From assembly GCA_902799045.1 (NCBI GenBank), contig CADBZH010000008.1:1-64000 (forward strand): 64,000 nt of DNA, given 5' to 3'. Position 1 is the first letter of the stretch; every line of letters begins with the position of its first letter. A program made the translations under genes and the position numbers. The notes beneath the pieces were generated by a model. The model saw only the letters and a program-made list of their open reading frames with translations. It searched no databases and was not told the DNA's origin. This DNA is from an uncultured Eubacteriales bacterium (GTDB lineage Bacteria > Bacillota > Clostridia > Christensenellales > Aristaeellaceae). Below are positions 19,311-28,040 of the stretch, one piece after another.

Positions 19311-19446
19311 CGGTTTTTGCAAACTTTTGGACGAAAAAACGAATTAAAAGTCAAATTAACGGGATTTCAGACAGATTTCAGTCTACTTTTGGCCATCAGA
19401 CGCGACAACAGGATCGCGCCTTGCTCGCTGCTCCCCAGCAAGAAAA

Positions 19447-19623
19447 GGTTCTTCACGGAAACTTGGGAAATTGAGAAGATCCCCCTCTCCGCCCTACGGG
19501 CACCTCTCCCCCTCACGGGGGCGAGGCAAGGTTTATTTAGCGCTTGGCTCGCCCCCGTGAGGGGGAGAGCTGGCAGCCGAAGGCTGACTGAGAGGGGTAT
19601 TCCCCAGAAAAACGTGAAGAGCC
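19447..19623 (-). mobile_element. MITE-like element R3, short form (177 bp)
   Basis: Terminal inverted repeats: GGTTCTTCACG at 19447-19457 and CGTGAAGAGCC at 19613-19623. Inside lie two inverted CTCTCCCCCTCACGGGGGCGAG arms and a GGCAGCCGAAGGCTGACT hairpin. The reverse complement recurs nearly identically at 37587-37878, there with about 115 bp of extra internal sequence. No coding capacity, so mobilisation would need an enzyme from elsewhere. Confidence 0.7.
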
Positions 19624-19631
19624 CAAGAAAA

Positions 19632-19747
19632 GACCGGATTGCCACGTCGGCCTGAAGGCCTCCTCGCAATGACGGCGTACAATAACGCTTGGTTGTACGT
19701 CCTTGCGAGGAGGGACATGAAATGTCCCGACGTGGCAATCCGGGTCC
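19632..19747. repeat. Palindromic dispersed repeat R2, copy 2
   Basis: Outer arms GGATTGCCACGTCGG and CCGACGTGGCAATCC are complementary, with inner arms CTCGCAATGACG and CCTTGCGAGG-like. It starts 9 bp after the MITE-like element, making a composite repeat cluster. Confidence 0.85.
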
Positions 19748-19921
19748 TTGCCTTCCCCCATGGGGAAGGTGGATTCCGGCGAAATCGCTTGCAATTTCGT
19801 CGGAAGACGGATGAGGTCGTCACCCGCAATCGCTGCGTCAATCCGGGTCCCATTTTGTAGGGGCGGCATCTCGTGCGCGGTGCGGGAAGCGGTGCGCGCG
19901 CGATTCCGGTCTGCGCCGCCC
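19748..19921 (+). repeat. Composite dispersed repeat R4-R1, copy 2
   Basis: R4 (CTTCCCCCATGGGGAAGG then GACGGATGAGG) is followed by R1 (19837-19921), in the same order as at 3574-3730 on the other strand. With R3 and R2 this fills nearly all of the 19250-19967 gap; no gene is seen there. Confidence 0.8.
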
Positions 19922-19967
19922 CTGCGAAGGCACGGTGGATACGAGTGGGTTTCAACCTCCTCCGGCT

Positions 19968-22577
19968 CTACTTGACCACCTTGATCTTCACCCTGGCCTT
20001 CTTGCCGTTGGCGGTGCGGACGGTGATGGTGGCGCTGCCGCGGCGCAGGGCCGTGACGGTGCCGGTGGCGTCCACGGCGGCCACGCGCTTGCGGGAGCTG
20101 GCCCAGGCGATCGTGGTGCGCGCCGTGCTCGGGAGGACGGTGGCCGTCAGCTTCAGCGTCTCGCCGACGTGCAGCGTCACGGTGCCCTTCCGGTCCAGCA
20201 CGACGGACTTCGCCGCGTAGGGATCCACCACCTTGATCTTCAGCCTGGCCTTTTTCCCGCTGACGGATTTGGCCGTGATCGTGGCCGTGCCCACCTTCAG
20301 CGCCGTGGCCATGCCCGCGCCGCTGACGCTGGCGATCCGGCTGCGGCTGGTGCGCCAGGTCAGCTTCTGCTCGGCCTCGGCGGGCAGCACGGTGCCGGTG
20401 AGCTGCAGGGTCTGGCCCACGTTCAGCACCACCGTGCCGCTGTAATTCAGCGTGACCTTCTTCGCCTTCGGCGGGTTCACCACCTTCACCTTCACGCTGG
20501 CCTGCTTGCCGTTTTCCGTGGTGACGGAGATGACGGTGGTGCCCTTCTTCACCGGCGTCACCAGGCCGTTCGCGTCCACGGTGGCATACTTCTTCTTGCT
20601 GCTCTTCCAGGTCAGGCGCGACATGGCCTTGGCCGGGGCGAAGGACGCCGTGAGCCGCAGGGTCTGGTTGCGATAGACCGTGACGGTGCCGCTTTCGCTG
20701 AGGGACACGGAATCCGGCTCGATGGGCCTGGCCTGCACGGCGACGGCGGCGCGGCTGGTGCGGTCGGCGGTGTGGCCGTAGACCTGATAGTAGTAATCCC
20801 GGTCGGCGGACACGGCGGTGTCGCGATAGCTGGTGCCGGCCACGTCCGCGACGATCTGATAGTAGCCCTCATCGCTGGCGCGGCGGCAGATGTAATAGCT
20901 CTGCGCGCCGGAGACGCCGGTCCAGTTCAGCTCGTTGCCGTCGGGCGTCTTCAGCGCGGTGACCGTCGTCAGCGTGTCCAGCGCCTCGCAGGCCGTCAGG
21001 TCCAGCGAGAAGAAGCGCACGGTGTAGCGGGTCAGCTCGCCGGTCTCGCCGTCGCTCACGGACACGTTGAAGGTGTCGTTCACGGCGATCCCGCCCAGGT
21101 CGCTGGGCCGGAAGATGACGCAGCCCTTCTGGCCGTAGCCGCTGTTCTCCACATAGAACGCGCCGTCGGCCTTGCCGCTGGAGAAGCTCCAGACCCTGCT
21201 GTCGCGCACGCGCACCAGCGTGACCGTCACCTTGTCGGCGCTCAGCGTGCGCCCGAAGGAGACGGACCAGGGGTCGTTCGCGCTGAAATACTCCACGGGC
21301 ATCTCCTGCGCCGGCCAGGCCACCTTCGTCTGGCCGCCGGACGCGGACTGATCGTGGGCGTACATGGCGGAAAAGCGCCCGTTCGCGCCGAACACGGTCC
21401 TGCCCATCGTGGGGTTCAGGATCCAGCGGCGATGGCCCACGGTCTTGAGGTTGGTATCGTCGGAATCGGCCATGTAGGCCAGCAGCGCGTTCGTCACGGT
21501 ATAGCCCATGGCGATGTTCGAGCGCCCCGCCCCGGCATAGCCCGCGGCGTAGAGGCTGTCATAGCCAGCGTCGGCGATCGTCGAGGCGCGGCCGGGATAG
21601 TGGGTCAGTATGTCGCTGCCGTACTGGGCCTTGTACTGCTCGCTGTACAGCCGCAGCACCAGCGCCGTCGCGCCCATGGCCTCCTCCTGGTCGTCAAGCA
21701 GCGTCAGCTCCGCGCCCAGGCCGGCGATGTAGCGGAACTGGTTCACCAGGTTCAGCGCCGACCGCTGGTTCACATCGGAGAGCTTGCCGTAGGCATAGGG
21801 ATTGTCGCTGGCGGCGGTCTTGTAGATGTTGATTTGGTTGCGATAGGACGGATGCGCGTTCACGAAGGCCTGGATCTCCGCCTGGGTGTGGGCCGCGACG
21901 CCCAGGCCCACGCTGTCCGCCTCCGCGGAGACGACGTAGTCCACGGCGGTGAAGCCCACGCAGGGAATCGCGACGCCATCCAGATAGCGGGTGCGCGCGT
22001 CCGCGTCCAGCCGCTGCCGGAAGGCCTCCTCCTCCGCCTCGGTGTAGGCCAGGGCGTCCGCGGAGGGCACATAGCCGGTCATGACGGGCTCGTTCCAGCT
22101 GCGCCGCTGCTCGGTGTCAAAGCGGATCTCAAGCATCAGGCCGGTGTCGTCCGTCGGCTCGGCATACACGGCCGCGCCCTCGGGAAACACGCCGATGGCC
22201 CGCGTCCGGTCGGCGTCGGCATAGACCGGCGACTCCGCCGCGACGGCCACGTAGCCCGCGCGTTCGATGGGCAACGCCAGGATCTCCAGGCCGTCCGCAT
22301 CCGAAAGGGCGTCGGGATCGTCGATGGCCGCCACGCCGTCCTCCGTGAGGATCGCCTCGTCCAGCGGCTCGCTGCCATAGACGAGCTCCTCTTCCCCGTC
22401 ACCCTCGTATTCCACGGTGAGGCCGGTGTCGCCGGCGTCCTCCGCCAGGCCCACCTCCGGCTCCACCCAAGGCGACTCGTCCGCTTCCGGCTCGAGGGCC
22501 TCGGTCAGGCCCGTCGACGCCAGGGACAGCAGCAGCAACAGCGCCAAGAGCGCCGCCAGCAACCGATTGCTTCGCAT
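19968..22577 (-). CDS. Secreted CAP-domain protein with fibronectin-like and three BIG2 Ig-like domains
   Basis: An 869-residue exported protein. The signal peptide MRSNRLLAALLALLLLLSLA ends at about residue 26. An SH3-like segment (about 105-190) precedes a bacterial CAP/SCP domain (about 260-430), recognised by LNLVNQFRYIAGL, a histidine-containing DILTHYPGRAS segment and GHRRWILNP. A fibronectin-III-like region follows, then three tandem BIG2 domains (about 630-869), each with GTxTLxVGxTLKLTxTVLP-type and 'KVGTATITAKS' patterns. There is no LPxTG; the very basic BIG2 ends may bind the wall electrostatically. It has its own promoter (22626-22654) and GGGAGG before the ATG. CAP proteins of this type are common in gut Clostridia but of unknown activity. 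Confidence 0.85.
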   Translation of the reverse strand: MRSNRLLAALLALLLLLSLASTGLTEALEPEADESPWVEPEVGLAEDAGDTGLTVEYEGDGEEELVYGSEPLDEAILTEDGVAAIDDPDALSDADGLEILALPIERAGYVAVAAESPVYADADRTRAIGVFPEGAAVYAEPTDDTGLMLEIRFDTEQRRSWNEPVMTGYVPSADALAYTEAEEEAFRQRLDADARTRYLDGVAIPCVGFTAVDYVVSAEADSVGLGVAAHTQAEIQAFVNAHPSYRNQINIYKTAASDNPYAYGKLSDVNQRSALNLVNQFRYIAGLGAELTLLDDQEEAMGATALVLRLYSEQYKAQYGSDILTHYPGRASTIADAGYDSLYAAGYAGAGRSNIAMGYTVTNALLAYMADSDDTNLKTVGHRRWILNPTMGRTVFGANGRFSAMYAHDQSASGGQTKVAWPAQEMPVEYFSANDPWSVSFGRTLSADKVTVTLVRVRDSRVWSFSSGKADGAFYVENSGYGQKGCVIFRPSDLGGIAVNDTFNVSVSDGETGELTRYTVRFFSLDLTACEALDTLTTVTALKTPDGNELNWTGVSGAQSYYICRRASDEGYYQIVADVAGTSYRDTAVSADRDYYYQVYGHTADRTSRAAVAVQARPIEPDSVSLSESGTVTVYRNQTLRLTASFAPAKAMSRLTWKSSKKKYATVDANGLVTPVKKGTTVISVTTENGKQASVKVKVVNPPKAKKVTLNYSGTVVLNVGQTLQLTGTVLPAEAEQKLTWRTSRSRIASVSGAGMATALKVGTATITAKSVSGKKARLKIKVVDPYAAKSVVLDRKGTVTLHVGETLKLTATVLPSTARTTIAWASSRKRVAAVDATGTVTALRRGSATITVRTANGKKARVKIKVVK

Positions 22578-22625
22578 ATTTCAAAACCTCCCGGGGCTTC
22601 GTCTCCACAGTTTTACATATTATAT

Positions 22626-22654
22626 ATTATACACTTCTTTCGAAATTGTTACAA
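22626..22654 (-). promoter_or_regulatory. Sigma-A promoter of the CAP-domain protein
   Basis: TTGTAA, 17 bp, TATAAT on the minus strand, about 50 bp upstream of the ATG in a strikingly A+T-rich stretch. Confidence 0.75.
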
Positions 22655-22842
22655 TTATTCCCAAATTAAGAACCTGGATTATTTCTGTGTCAAAGCCGCG
22701 GCGATTTTCGGCGAGGGAAAGGGACGGCCTCGCGAAACCTGCGATTGCCCGCAGGGACGCCGGAAAAAACCAGCGACAGGCCGTTCGCCCATCAGGTATG
22801 CAGATCCTTCGCTCCGCTCCCCCCTGTTTTTCACAAAAAAAC

Positions 22843-22951
22843 GCCCGGATCACCACGTCGCTTCGCTCCCCGCAATGACGTGGTCCGATACTGTTTTGCG
22901 GTACGTCATTGCGAGGAGACCCCGAAGGGTTCGACGGGACAATCCGGGTCC
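22843..22951. repeat. Palindromic dispersed repeat R2, copy 3
   Basis: CCCGGATCACCACGTCG pairs imperfectly with CGACGGGACAATCCGGG; the inner arms CGCAATGACGT and ACGTCATTGCG are perfect. It lies 38 bp past the last gene of the pilus island and could end its transcript. Apart from it and the CAP promoter, the 22578-22989 gap shows nothing. Confidence 0.8.
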
Positions 22952-22989
22952 TTATAGCGCGGGTTTGTTTTTCGCGGCTTGCCGGGGGT

Positions 22990-23937
22990 TTATTCGATTT
23001 CGGTTTCCCCGGCGGTACGATCCAGCGGATTCATGGTGAACACGGCCCGCTCTTCCGTATTCGGATCGATGACCACCGGGTTGTTGTCCGCGTCCACGAA
23101 CACCACGCCCCACGTCACGTCGTCGCCGATGACGGTGCCGGTGACATGGCCGGATTCCGTATACTCCGGGATCTCGAAGAACACGGAGTTGTTCTCGCTG
23201 TACACCACCGCGGCCGCGGCGTCGCCGCCCAGCACGATGTCGAAGTTCACCAGGTCGCCCTTGGCGGGCTTGTACTTCGGCCCGGCGGTCGCCTCAGCGG
23301 TCGCCTCAGCGGTCGCCTCGGCCTCTTCCCCGTCCTCAGCAGGCTCCTCCTCGGCGGGAGCGCTGTAGTACAGGCCGCTGATGCCGAAATCGCCCGCCAG
23401 CATCGGGCTCCAATACTGCTCGATGGCCGGCCTGGTGCTGTCATAGGGGATGCGCTGGCACTTGACATTGCCATGGTTGGTGGTCAGGATGCCCTCTTCA
23501 TAGGTCACGTAGTATTCCTTGTTCATCTCCAGCGAGACGGGCAGGAACAACTCCAGGCAAACACCGCTGCCCCACATCATCCAATTCATCTCGTCCTCTT
23601 CCATCGGGCGCAGCTCCGCCTGGGCGGGGTCGGTGACGTCGAGGACGCACACCGGCTGGCTGTCGGCATCCCACAGGGTCACGGTACCCGAGCCGATTTC
23701 CACGCCCTCGTCGGGCATGTAGACTTCCAGAACGTCGCAGAAATAACGGGCATACATCCTGCCATCCTTTTTCTGGGACGGGTAGACCACAAAGTAGCCA
23801 AACTTTTCATTCAGGTTAACCTCGGGAACGCCCTGGTAGGGCTTGGCAGGGCTGAGGCCCTCTCCCCATTCAGCGGCCAGCGCCGCACTGCCCAGGCAAA
23901 GGGCGCACACCAGAGCAAGAGCAAACAGTTTCTTCAT
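22990..23937 (-). CDS. Uncharacterised secreted protein, last gene of the sortase operon
   Basis: A 315-residue exported protein with signal peptide MKKLFALALVCALCLGSAALAA. The mature part is acidic and beta-rich, with no family I recognise. A low-complexity linker, EATAEATAEATA, comes from three 12-bp repeats around 23288-23325. The ATG at 23937 overlaps the sortase B stop by 4 bp (23934-23937), so translation is coupled to the sortase. The product is probably a substrate or helper of the surface machinery, but it has no sorting signal and no C-terminal membrane helix. The in-frame reading to 24012 is rejected because ATG 23937 directly starts the signal peptide. Confidence 0.8.
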   Translation of the reverse strand: MKKLFALALVCALCLGSAALAAEWGEGLSPAKPYQGVPEVNLNEKFGYFVVYPSQKKDGRMYARYFCDVLEVYMPDEGVEIGSGTVTLWDADSQPVCVLDVTDPAQAELRPMEEDEMNWMMWGSGVCLELFLPVSLEMNKEYYVTYEEGILTTNHGNVKCQRIPYDSTRPAIEQYWSPMLAGDFGISGLYYSAPAEEEPAEDGEEAEATAEATAEATAGPKYKPAKGDLVNFDIVLGGDAAAAVVYSENNSVFFEIPEYTESGHVTGTVIGDDVTWGVVFVDADNNPVVIDPNTEERAVFTMNPLDRTAGETEIE

Positions 23938-25382
23938 TCGATCGTCTCTCCTTCCCGTATTCTCCTGCACACCACGACAAACCTTCCATTGCGATGGCGC
24001 GCACGATTGCAAGTTGTCAGGGTGATGAACTCATCACCAAACTGTACGTCGATGCCGGTGTCGTACAGCTTGTTCGCATCGATCTCCGCCAGCCATTGCC
24101 TGGCGTCCAGGCGATACTCCAGGTTCACGTTGTAGCGGAAGCCCTCTTCGTCCTCGTCGTAGTCCGCGGAATAGAAGGCCGCGAACACCACATACTGCTT
24201 CCGCTCCATCAGCGTGTCAAATTCCACCAGCTTGTGCTTTTCCCAATAGGCCAGGGTGCGGTATTCCGGCAAATCGCCGAACATGCTCCCGTTCTTCATG
24301 TGGTGGCCGCTGATGACCAGGTTGTAGCTGGGCGTGTAGGGATCGCACAGCGTGTCCAGTATGATCTGGCCGTTGATGTTCTCGTTGCCGTAGAAATCGT
24401 GATCCAGATAGTAATCGCTGTCCTGGGTCTGCACCACGGGATAGTCGATCACCGTGCCGGGAATCGCGATCCAGCCCACCAGGTCGCGGTTGAGCGCGTA
24501 GATCTCCCGCAGCTCCGGCAGGATCCGGCTCTCGTCCAGCGTGACCTTCTCCTTCATCGGATAGGGCAGCGGCCCCTCGTACTCGTCGCGCGGGGGCGTG
24601 GGGCTCGGCTCCGGCGTCGGCGCGGAGGCCGTCGCGTCCGGCGCGGCGGTGGCCTGCGCGGGATCGTCGCCCCAGGGGATGATATCATTGAGCAGCAAAT
24701 CGTCCAGCGTCGGATCCTCCAGCACCCAGGGTGTCGGCTCCGGCGTGGGGCTCGGCTCGGGCGTCGGCTCCGGCGTCGCCACCTGCGGCTCCGCCGGGCT
24801 CTCGCCGGGACCGGGCGCGTCGGCCTGGTTGTTGCCGGCATCGGCCGCGCCCGCCGCTTCCGTCGGGACCTCGCCGGCATCGGCCGCGTCCGCCGCTTCC
24901 GTCGGAACCTCGCCGACATCGGCCGCGTCCGCCGCTTCCGTCGGGACCTCGCCGGCATCGGCCGCGTCCGTCGCGTCGGCCTGCGCCTCGGCGGCAGCAT
25001 CCTCCGGCGCCAGCGTGGGCCGGACGGGCATGCCGCTGGACGGGGCCGCGTCCGCCGGGGCTTCCTGCCCGGTCGGGGCGTCGGCGTCGGCGGTCAGCGC
25101 CTGTTCGACGGGCGGCGCGTCCGCGATATCCGGCGCGTCGTCGCCCGACGAAGCGCTCCCGTCGGTTTCCACGCCGGAGGCACCCTCCGTTTCGGGGGTG
25201 CCTTCCGTGGAATTATTGGGTTCTTCTGTCGCCTGCTGGCGAGCCCTCTCGCGCATGGCGGAGAGCTCGTCCATGTTGGCGTTGTTTTCGTCCTGGGCCA
25301 GCCGATAGCGGATCGGATAGCTCAGCGCCACGCCAAAGCAGACCACAGCGATGAGAATCAACAGTATGCGCGTCTTTCGCAT
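23934..25382 (-). CDS. Class B sortase with long Pro/Ala/Glu-rich stalk
   Basis: Membrane-anchored cysteine transpeptidase. An N-terminal helix (residues about 5-25, ILLILIAVVCFGVALSYPI) is followed by a low-complexity acidic stalk to about 280, including three 13-residue units GEVPTEAADAADx. The sortase domain has LVGWIAIPGTVIDYPVVQT, the catalytic histidine in VISGHHMKNGSMFGDL, the catalytic cysteine in LTTC near residue 458, and an arginine in the following RARHRNGRFVVV. SGHHMKNGSMF is typical of class B. It starts 3 bp after the Cna_B protein stop, which suggests that protein is its substrate. The long stalk is unusual for a class B enzyme. Confidence 0.88.
   Translation of the reverse strand: MRKTRILLILIAVVCFGVALSYPIRYRLAQDENNANMDELSAMRERARQQATEEPNNSTEGTPETEGASGVETDGSASSGDDAPDIADAPPVEQALTADADAPTGQEAPADAAPSSGMPVRPTLAPEDAAAEAQADATDAADAGEVPTEAADAADVGEVPTEAADAADAGEVPTEAAGAADAGNNQADAPGPGESPAEPQVATPEPTPEPSPTPEPTPWVLEDPTLDDLLLNDIIPWGDDPAQATAAPDATASAPTPEPSPTPPRDEYEGPLPYPMKEKVTLDESRILPELREIYALNRDLVGWIAIPGTVIDYPVVQTQDSDYYLDHDFYGNENINGQIILDTLCDPYTPSYNLVISGHHMKNGSMFGDLPEYRTLAYWEKHKLVEFDTLMERKQYVVFAAFYSADYDEDEEGFRYNVNLEYRLDARQWLAEIDANKLYDTGIDVQFGDEFITLTTCNRARHRNGRFVVVCRRIREGETIE
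24845..24965 (-). repeat. 39-bp tandem repeats in the sortase B stalk
   Basis: Three near-identical 39-bp units encode 13 residues each (EVPTEAADAADxG). Length variation between strains is likely. Confidence 0.75.
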
Positions 25383-25385
25383 GTC

Positions 25386-27938
25386 TTATTTTGCCTTTTT
25401 CCTGCGCTTGCGGTCAAACACCAGCAGCGCGATCACGGCCAGCACGCCGACACCGCCGAAGACGTACGGATAGATGGGCGTCTCGTCACCGGTGCCCAGC
25501 AGCATGCCCCACAGAGGCGTGCCGTAGTCGAGCATGTCGATCATCTCGGTCATCTCTTCTTCGGTGAACTCCTCAAACTTCGGACGCGGGGTGGTCGTCT
25601 TGCGGGTCGGAACCTCCTCCCTGGGCTTGCCCGGGGTCTTCGGGTTGTTCGGATTGGTCGGAACGTCCGGCGTGAGCAGCGTGTTGATCAGGTTGTAGCC
25701 GTCCACGCGGGAGAAGTATCCGGGCACGCCATCCTCGCGCACGGCGTAGGTATAGCGGTTGCCGTAGCCGTCGTCCAGCGGCCAGCGGCCGAAGTTGTAG
25801 GACCAGCCGTTCGCGGCCGTGATGACCAGGCTGTCCACCTCTTCGCCGTTGCGCATCAGGTGCACGGTCACGTGGTTCGGGCGGGTGCCGCCGGAATTCT
25901 CGTTGTCCTTCCAGGTCTTGACGCCGGAAATCTCCGCGTATTCCTTCGGCTCCTGCGGGATCAGCCTGTTGGTGATGGTGGTGCCGCTCACGCTGCTCTC
26001 ATAGCCCGCGACCGGCGTCTCGCGCACGGTATAGCTGATCGTCGAACCGCTCTCGTCCACGGCCGGCAGGCCGGTGAAGCTGTAGGTCCAGGTGTCGGAG
26101 CGGGTGCCCGACCAGCTGGGCGTGGCGTTCACGGCGGAGCCGTTGGCGTACAGCGTCACGGTGATGCTGTCCGGACGGGTGTTGTGGCCGTTACTGTCAT
26201 CCACCCAGATCTTCGTGCCGTTGACCTCCGTCCTCGGCACCGGCGTCGGGGTCGGTTCCCCGGCGGGTGGCGGCGGATTGTTCGGCGTGGTCGTCGGCGT
26301 CGTGGTCGGCGTGGCCGTCGGGGTCTCGCTCGGCGTCGGGGTCTCGCTCGGCGTCGGAGTCGGCGTCGGGGTCGGGGTCGGGGTCGGCGTCGGCGTGGCC
26401 GTCGGGGTCTCGCTCGGCGTCGGAGTCGGCGTCGGGGTCGGCGTCGGGGTCGGCGTCGGCGTCGGAGTCGGGGTCGGCGTCGGAGTGGGCGTCGGCGTCG
26501 GAGTGGGGGTCGGCGTCGGGGTCGGCGTCGGGGTCGGAGTGGGCGTCGGAGTCGGAGTCGGCGTCGGCGTCGGAGTGGGCGTCGGCGTCGGAGTGGGCGT
26601 CGGCGTCGGGGTCGGAGTCGTGGTGATGATGTTCGTCAGCGTCGTGATTGTGCCATTCGTCACCTGGGTGGACTTGTAGCCGTCCACCTGCGCCTCGGTC
26701 CAACGGTAGGCGATCTCCTGGCCCTGGGCGTCGAACTTGGGCAGCCCGGTGACCGTCGCCTGCCAGCTGTTGGCGTCGTTCAGGGTCACGGTCTGGCCGT
26801 TGGACAGCGACACCTCGATGAAATCGGGGCGCAGGGCCATCTCGTCGTCGTTATCCTCCCAGACCTTCCGCACGGAGGCTTCGGTCTGCTCCACGTTCGT
26901 CAGCGTGGTCACGTTGCCGTCCTTCGTCACGGTGGCGGCATAGCCGTTCACAGCGGCCTCGGTCCAGCTGTACTGGATCTCGATGCCGTTGGCATACTTC
27001 GGCAGCCCGGTCACCGTCGCCTGCCAGTTGTTGGCGGCGCTCAGGGTCACGGTCTGGCCGTTGGAGAGCGTCACCTCCAGCGTGGTGGGGCGCAGGGCGT
27101 CGCGGTTGTTGCCGTCCTGCCACACCTTCCGCACGGTGGCCTCGGTCTGCTCCACGTTCGTCAGGGTCGTCACCCGGCCGTTCCGGGCGCTGCTGGAGGC
27201 ATAGCCCTCCACCGTCACCTCGGTCCAGGTGTATTCGATCTCCCGGCCGTTGGCGTACATCGGCAGCCGGTCCACGGTCGCCTGCCAGTTGTTGGCTTCG
27301 TTCAGGGTCACGCGGGTCCGGTCGGGGTCCGACAGCACCACGGTGATCTCGGTGGGGCGGCGGCCGTCCTTGTTCTCGCCGTCCTCCCACACCTTTTTGA
27401 CGGTCGCGGAGGTGATCCACTCATCCTTCGCCACCACCTCATAGCTGAAGCGCAGCTCGCGGGTCTCCGGATCGCGGGAGGGGATGGTCACGATGAAGGG
27501 CGTGACCTCCAGGCTGGCCGGAACGCCGGTCACCACGCCGAGATAGACGCCCATGTTGAGGCCGCCGAATTCGGCCTGGCCGCCGTTCATCGGCTTGGCG
27601 TCCCCCTTCACGGTCGAGTTCTTCAGGTCCGCCGCAATCGCCTTGGCCACGTTGCCCAGATCGTCGGACGTCTTGGCCGCGAGGATGCCATAGCGGGAGA
27701 ACTCGGTGTGGATCGACCAGCCCGAATCCGAGCTCGGGTCGGCATCGCCGATCTGATAGAGCGTGATTTCTGGCACATAGCCGGTCAGCCTGTCCCAGGA
27801 ATCCTTCTTCAGCTTCACCGTCAGGCTGCCCGTCTCGGCGGTCGCGGCCGGCATCGGCAGCATGCCCACCAAAAGCAGCATGCTCAGCAGCAGCGCGAGC
27901 AGCTTCCCCCTGGATACATATTTGCGCCGGTTTTTCAT
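25386..27938 (-). CDS. Surface protein with five Cna_B domains, a Thr-Pro rod and a non-canonical C-terminal anchor
   Basis: An 850-residue wall protein. The signal peptide [20 protein letters not shown] is followed by an SpaA-like N-terminal domain. Three Cna_B domains (about 150-430) have ATVxKVWxDGxN...RP and E-box-like [12 protein letters not shown] rod of about 110 residues, mostly Thr-Pro (about 436-549), leads to two more Cna_B domains and a C-terminal hydrophobic segment before DRKRRKKAK. No LPxTG is present; before the hydrophobic segment stands LLGTGDETP, which may be a variant sorting signal. ATG 27938 directly starts the signal peptide; the extension to 28037 is unsupported. It is immediately upstream of sortase B. 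Confidence 0.85.
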   Translation of the reverse strand: MKNRRKYVSRGKLLALLLSMLLLVGMLPMPAATAETGSLTVKLKKDSWDRLTGYVPEITLYQIGDADPSSDSGWSIHTEFSRYGILAAKTSDDLGNVAKAIAADLKNSTVKGDAKPMNGGQAEFGGLNMGVYLGVVTGVPASLEVTPFIVTIPSRDPETRELRFSYEVVAKDEWITSATVKKVWEDGENKDGRRPTEITVVLSDPDRTRVTLNEANNWQATVDRLPMYANGREIEYTWTEVTVEGYASSSARNGRVTTLTNVEQTEATVRKVWQDGNNRDALRPTTLEVTLSNGQTVTLSAANNWQATVTGLPKYANGIEIQYSWTEAAVNGYAATVTKDGNVTTLTNVEQTEASVRKVWEDNDDEMALRPDFIEVSLSNGQTVTLNDANSWQATVTGLPKFDAQGQEIAYRWTEAQVDGYKSTQVTNGTITTLTNIITTTPTPTPTPTPTPTPTPTPTPTPTPTPTPTPTPTPTPTPTPTPTPTPTPTPTPTPTPTPTPTPTPTPTPSETPTATPTPTPTPTPTPTPTPSETPTPSETPTATPTTTPTTTPNNPPPPAGEPTPTPVPRTEVNGTKIWVDDSNGHNTRPDSITVTLYANGSAVNATPSWSGTRSDTWTYSFTGLPAVDESGSTISYTVRETPVAGYESSVSGTTITNRLIPQEPKEYAEISGVKTWKDNENSGGTRPNHVTVHLMRNGEEVDSLVITAANGWSYNFGRWPLDDGYGNRYTYAVREDGVPGYFSRVDGYNLINTLLTPDVPTNPNNPKTPGKPREEVPTRKTTTPRPKFEEFTEEEMTEMIDMLDYGTPLWGMLLGTGDETPIYPYVFGGVGVLAVIALLVFDRKRRKKAK
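26290..26630 (-). repeat. Thr-Pro-coding low-complexity repeat
   Basis: Repeated hexamers of the ACGCCG/ACCCCG type encode (Thr-Pro)n, interrupted by SETPTA units. Collapse or expansion in assembly is likely, so the true length is uncertain. Confidence 0.85.
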
Positions 27939-28040
27939 GGGTCTATCACTCCATCCTTGTCGATTCGGATCATGTGGGGTGTCGTCGTTCTCGGTTTGGC
28001 AGGCGGCGATCCCTTTCGGTGAATCAGCGGCTGCCATGCG

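Noticed and set aside
26092-26679. Plus-strand frame coding (Val-Gly)n
   Set aside because: It mirrors the Thr-Pro repeat of the minus-strand gene; no start signals.
23994-28022. Long plus-strand open frame (over 1300 codons) opposite the sortase B and Cna_B genes
   Set aside because: It is the GC-rich antisense shadow of real genes; its composition is repetitive Gly/Arg/Val without domains, and no ribosome-binding site or promoter supports it. The same applies to plus-strand frames at 19935-23039, 34252-37266, 40345-42537 and 46336-49062.
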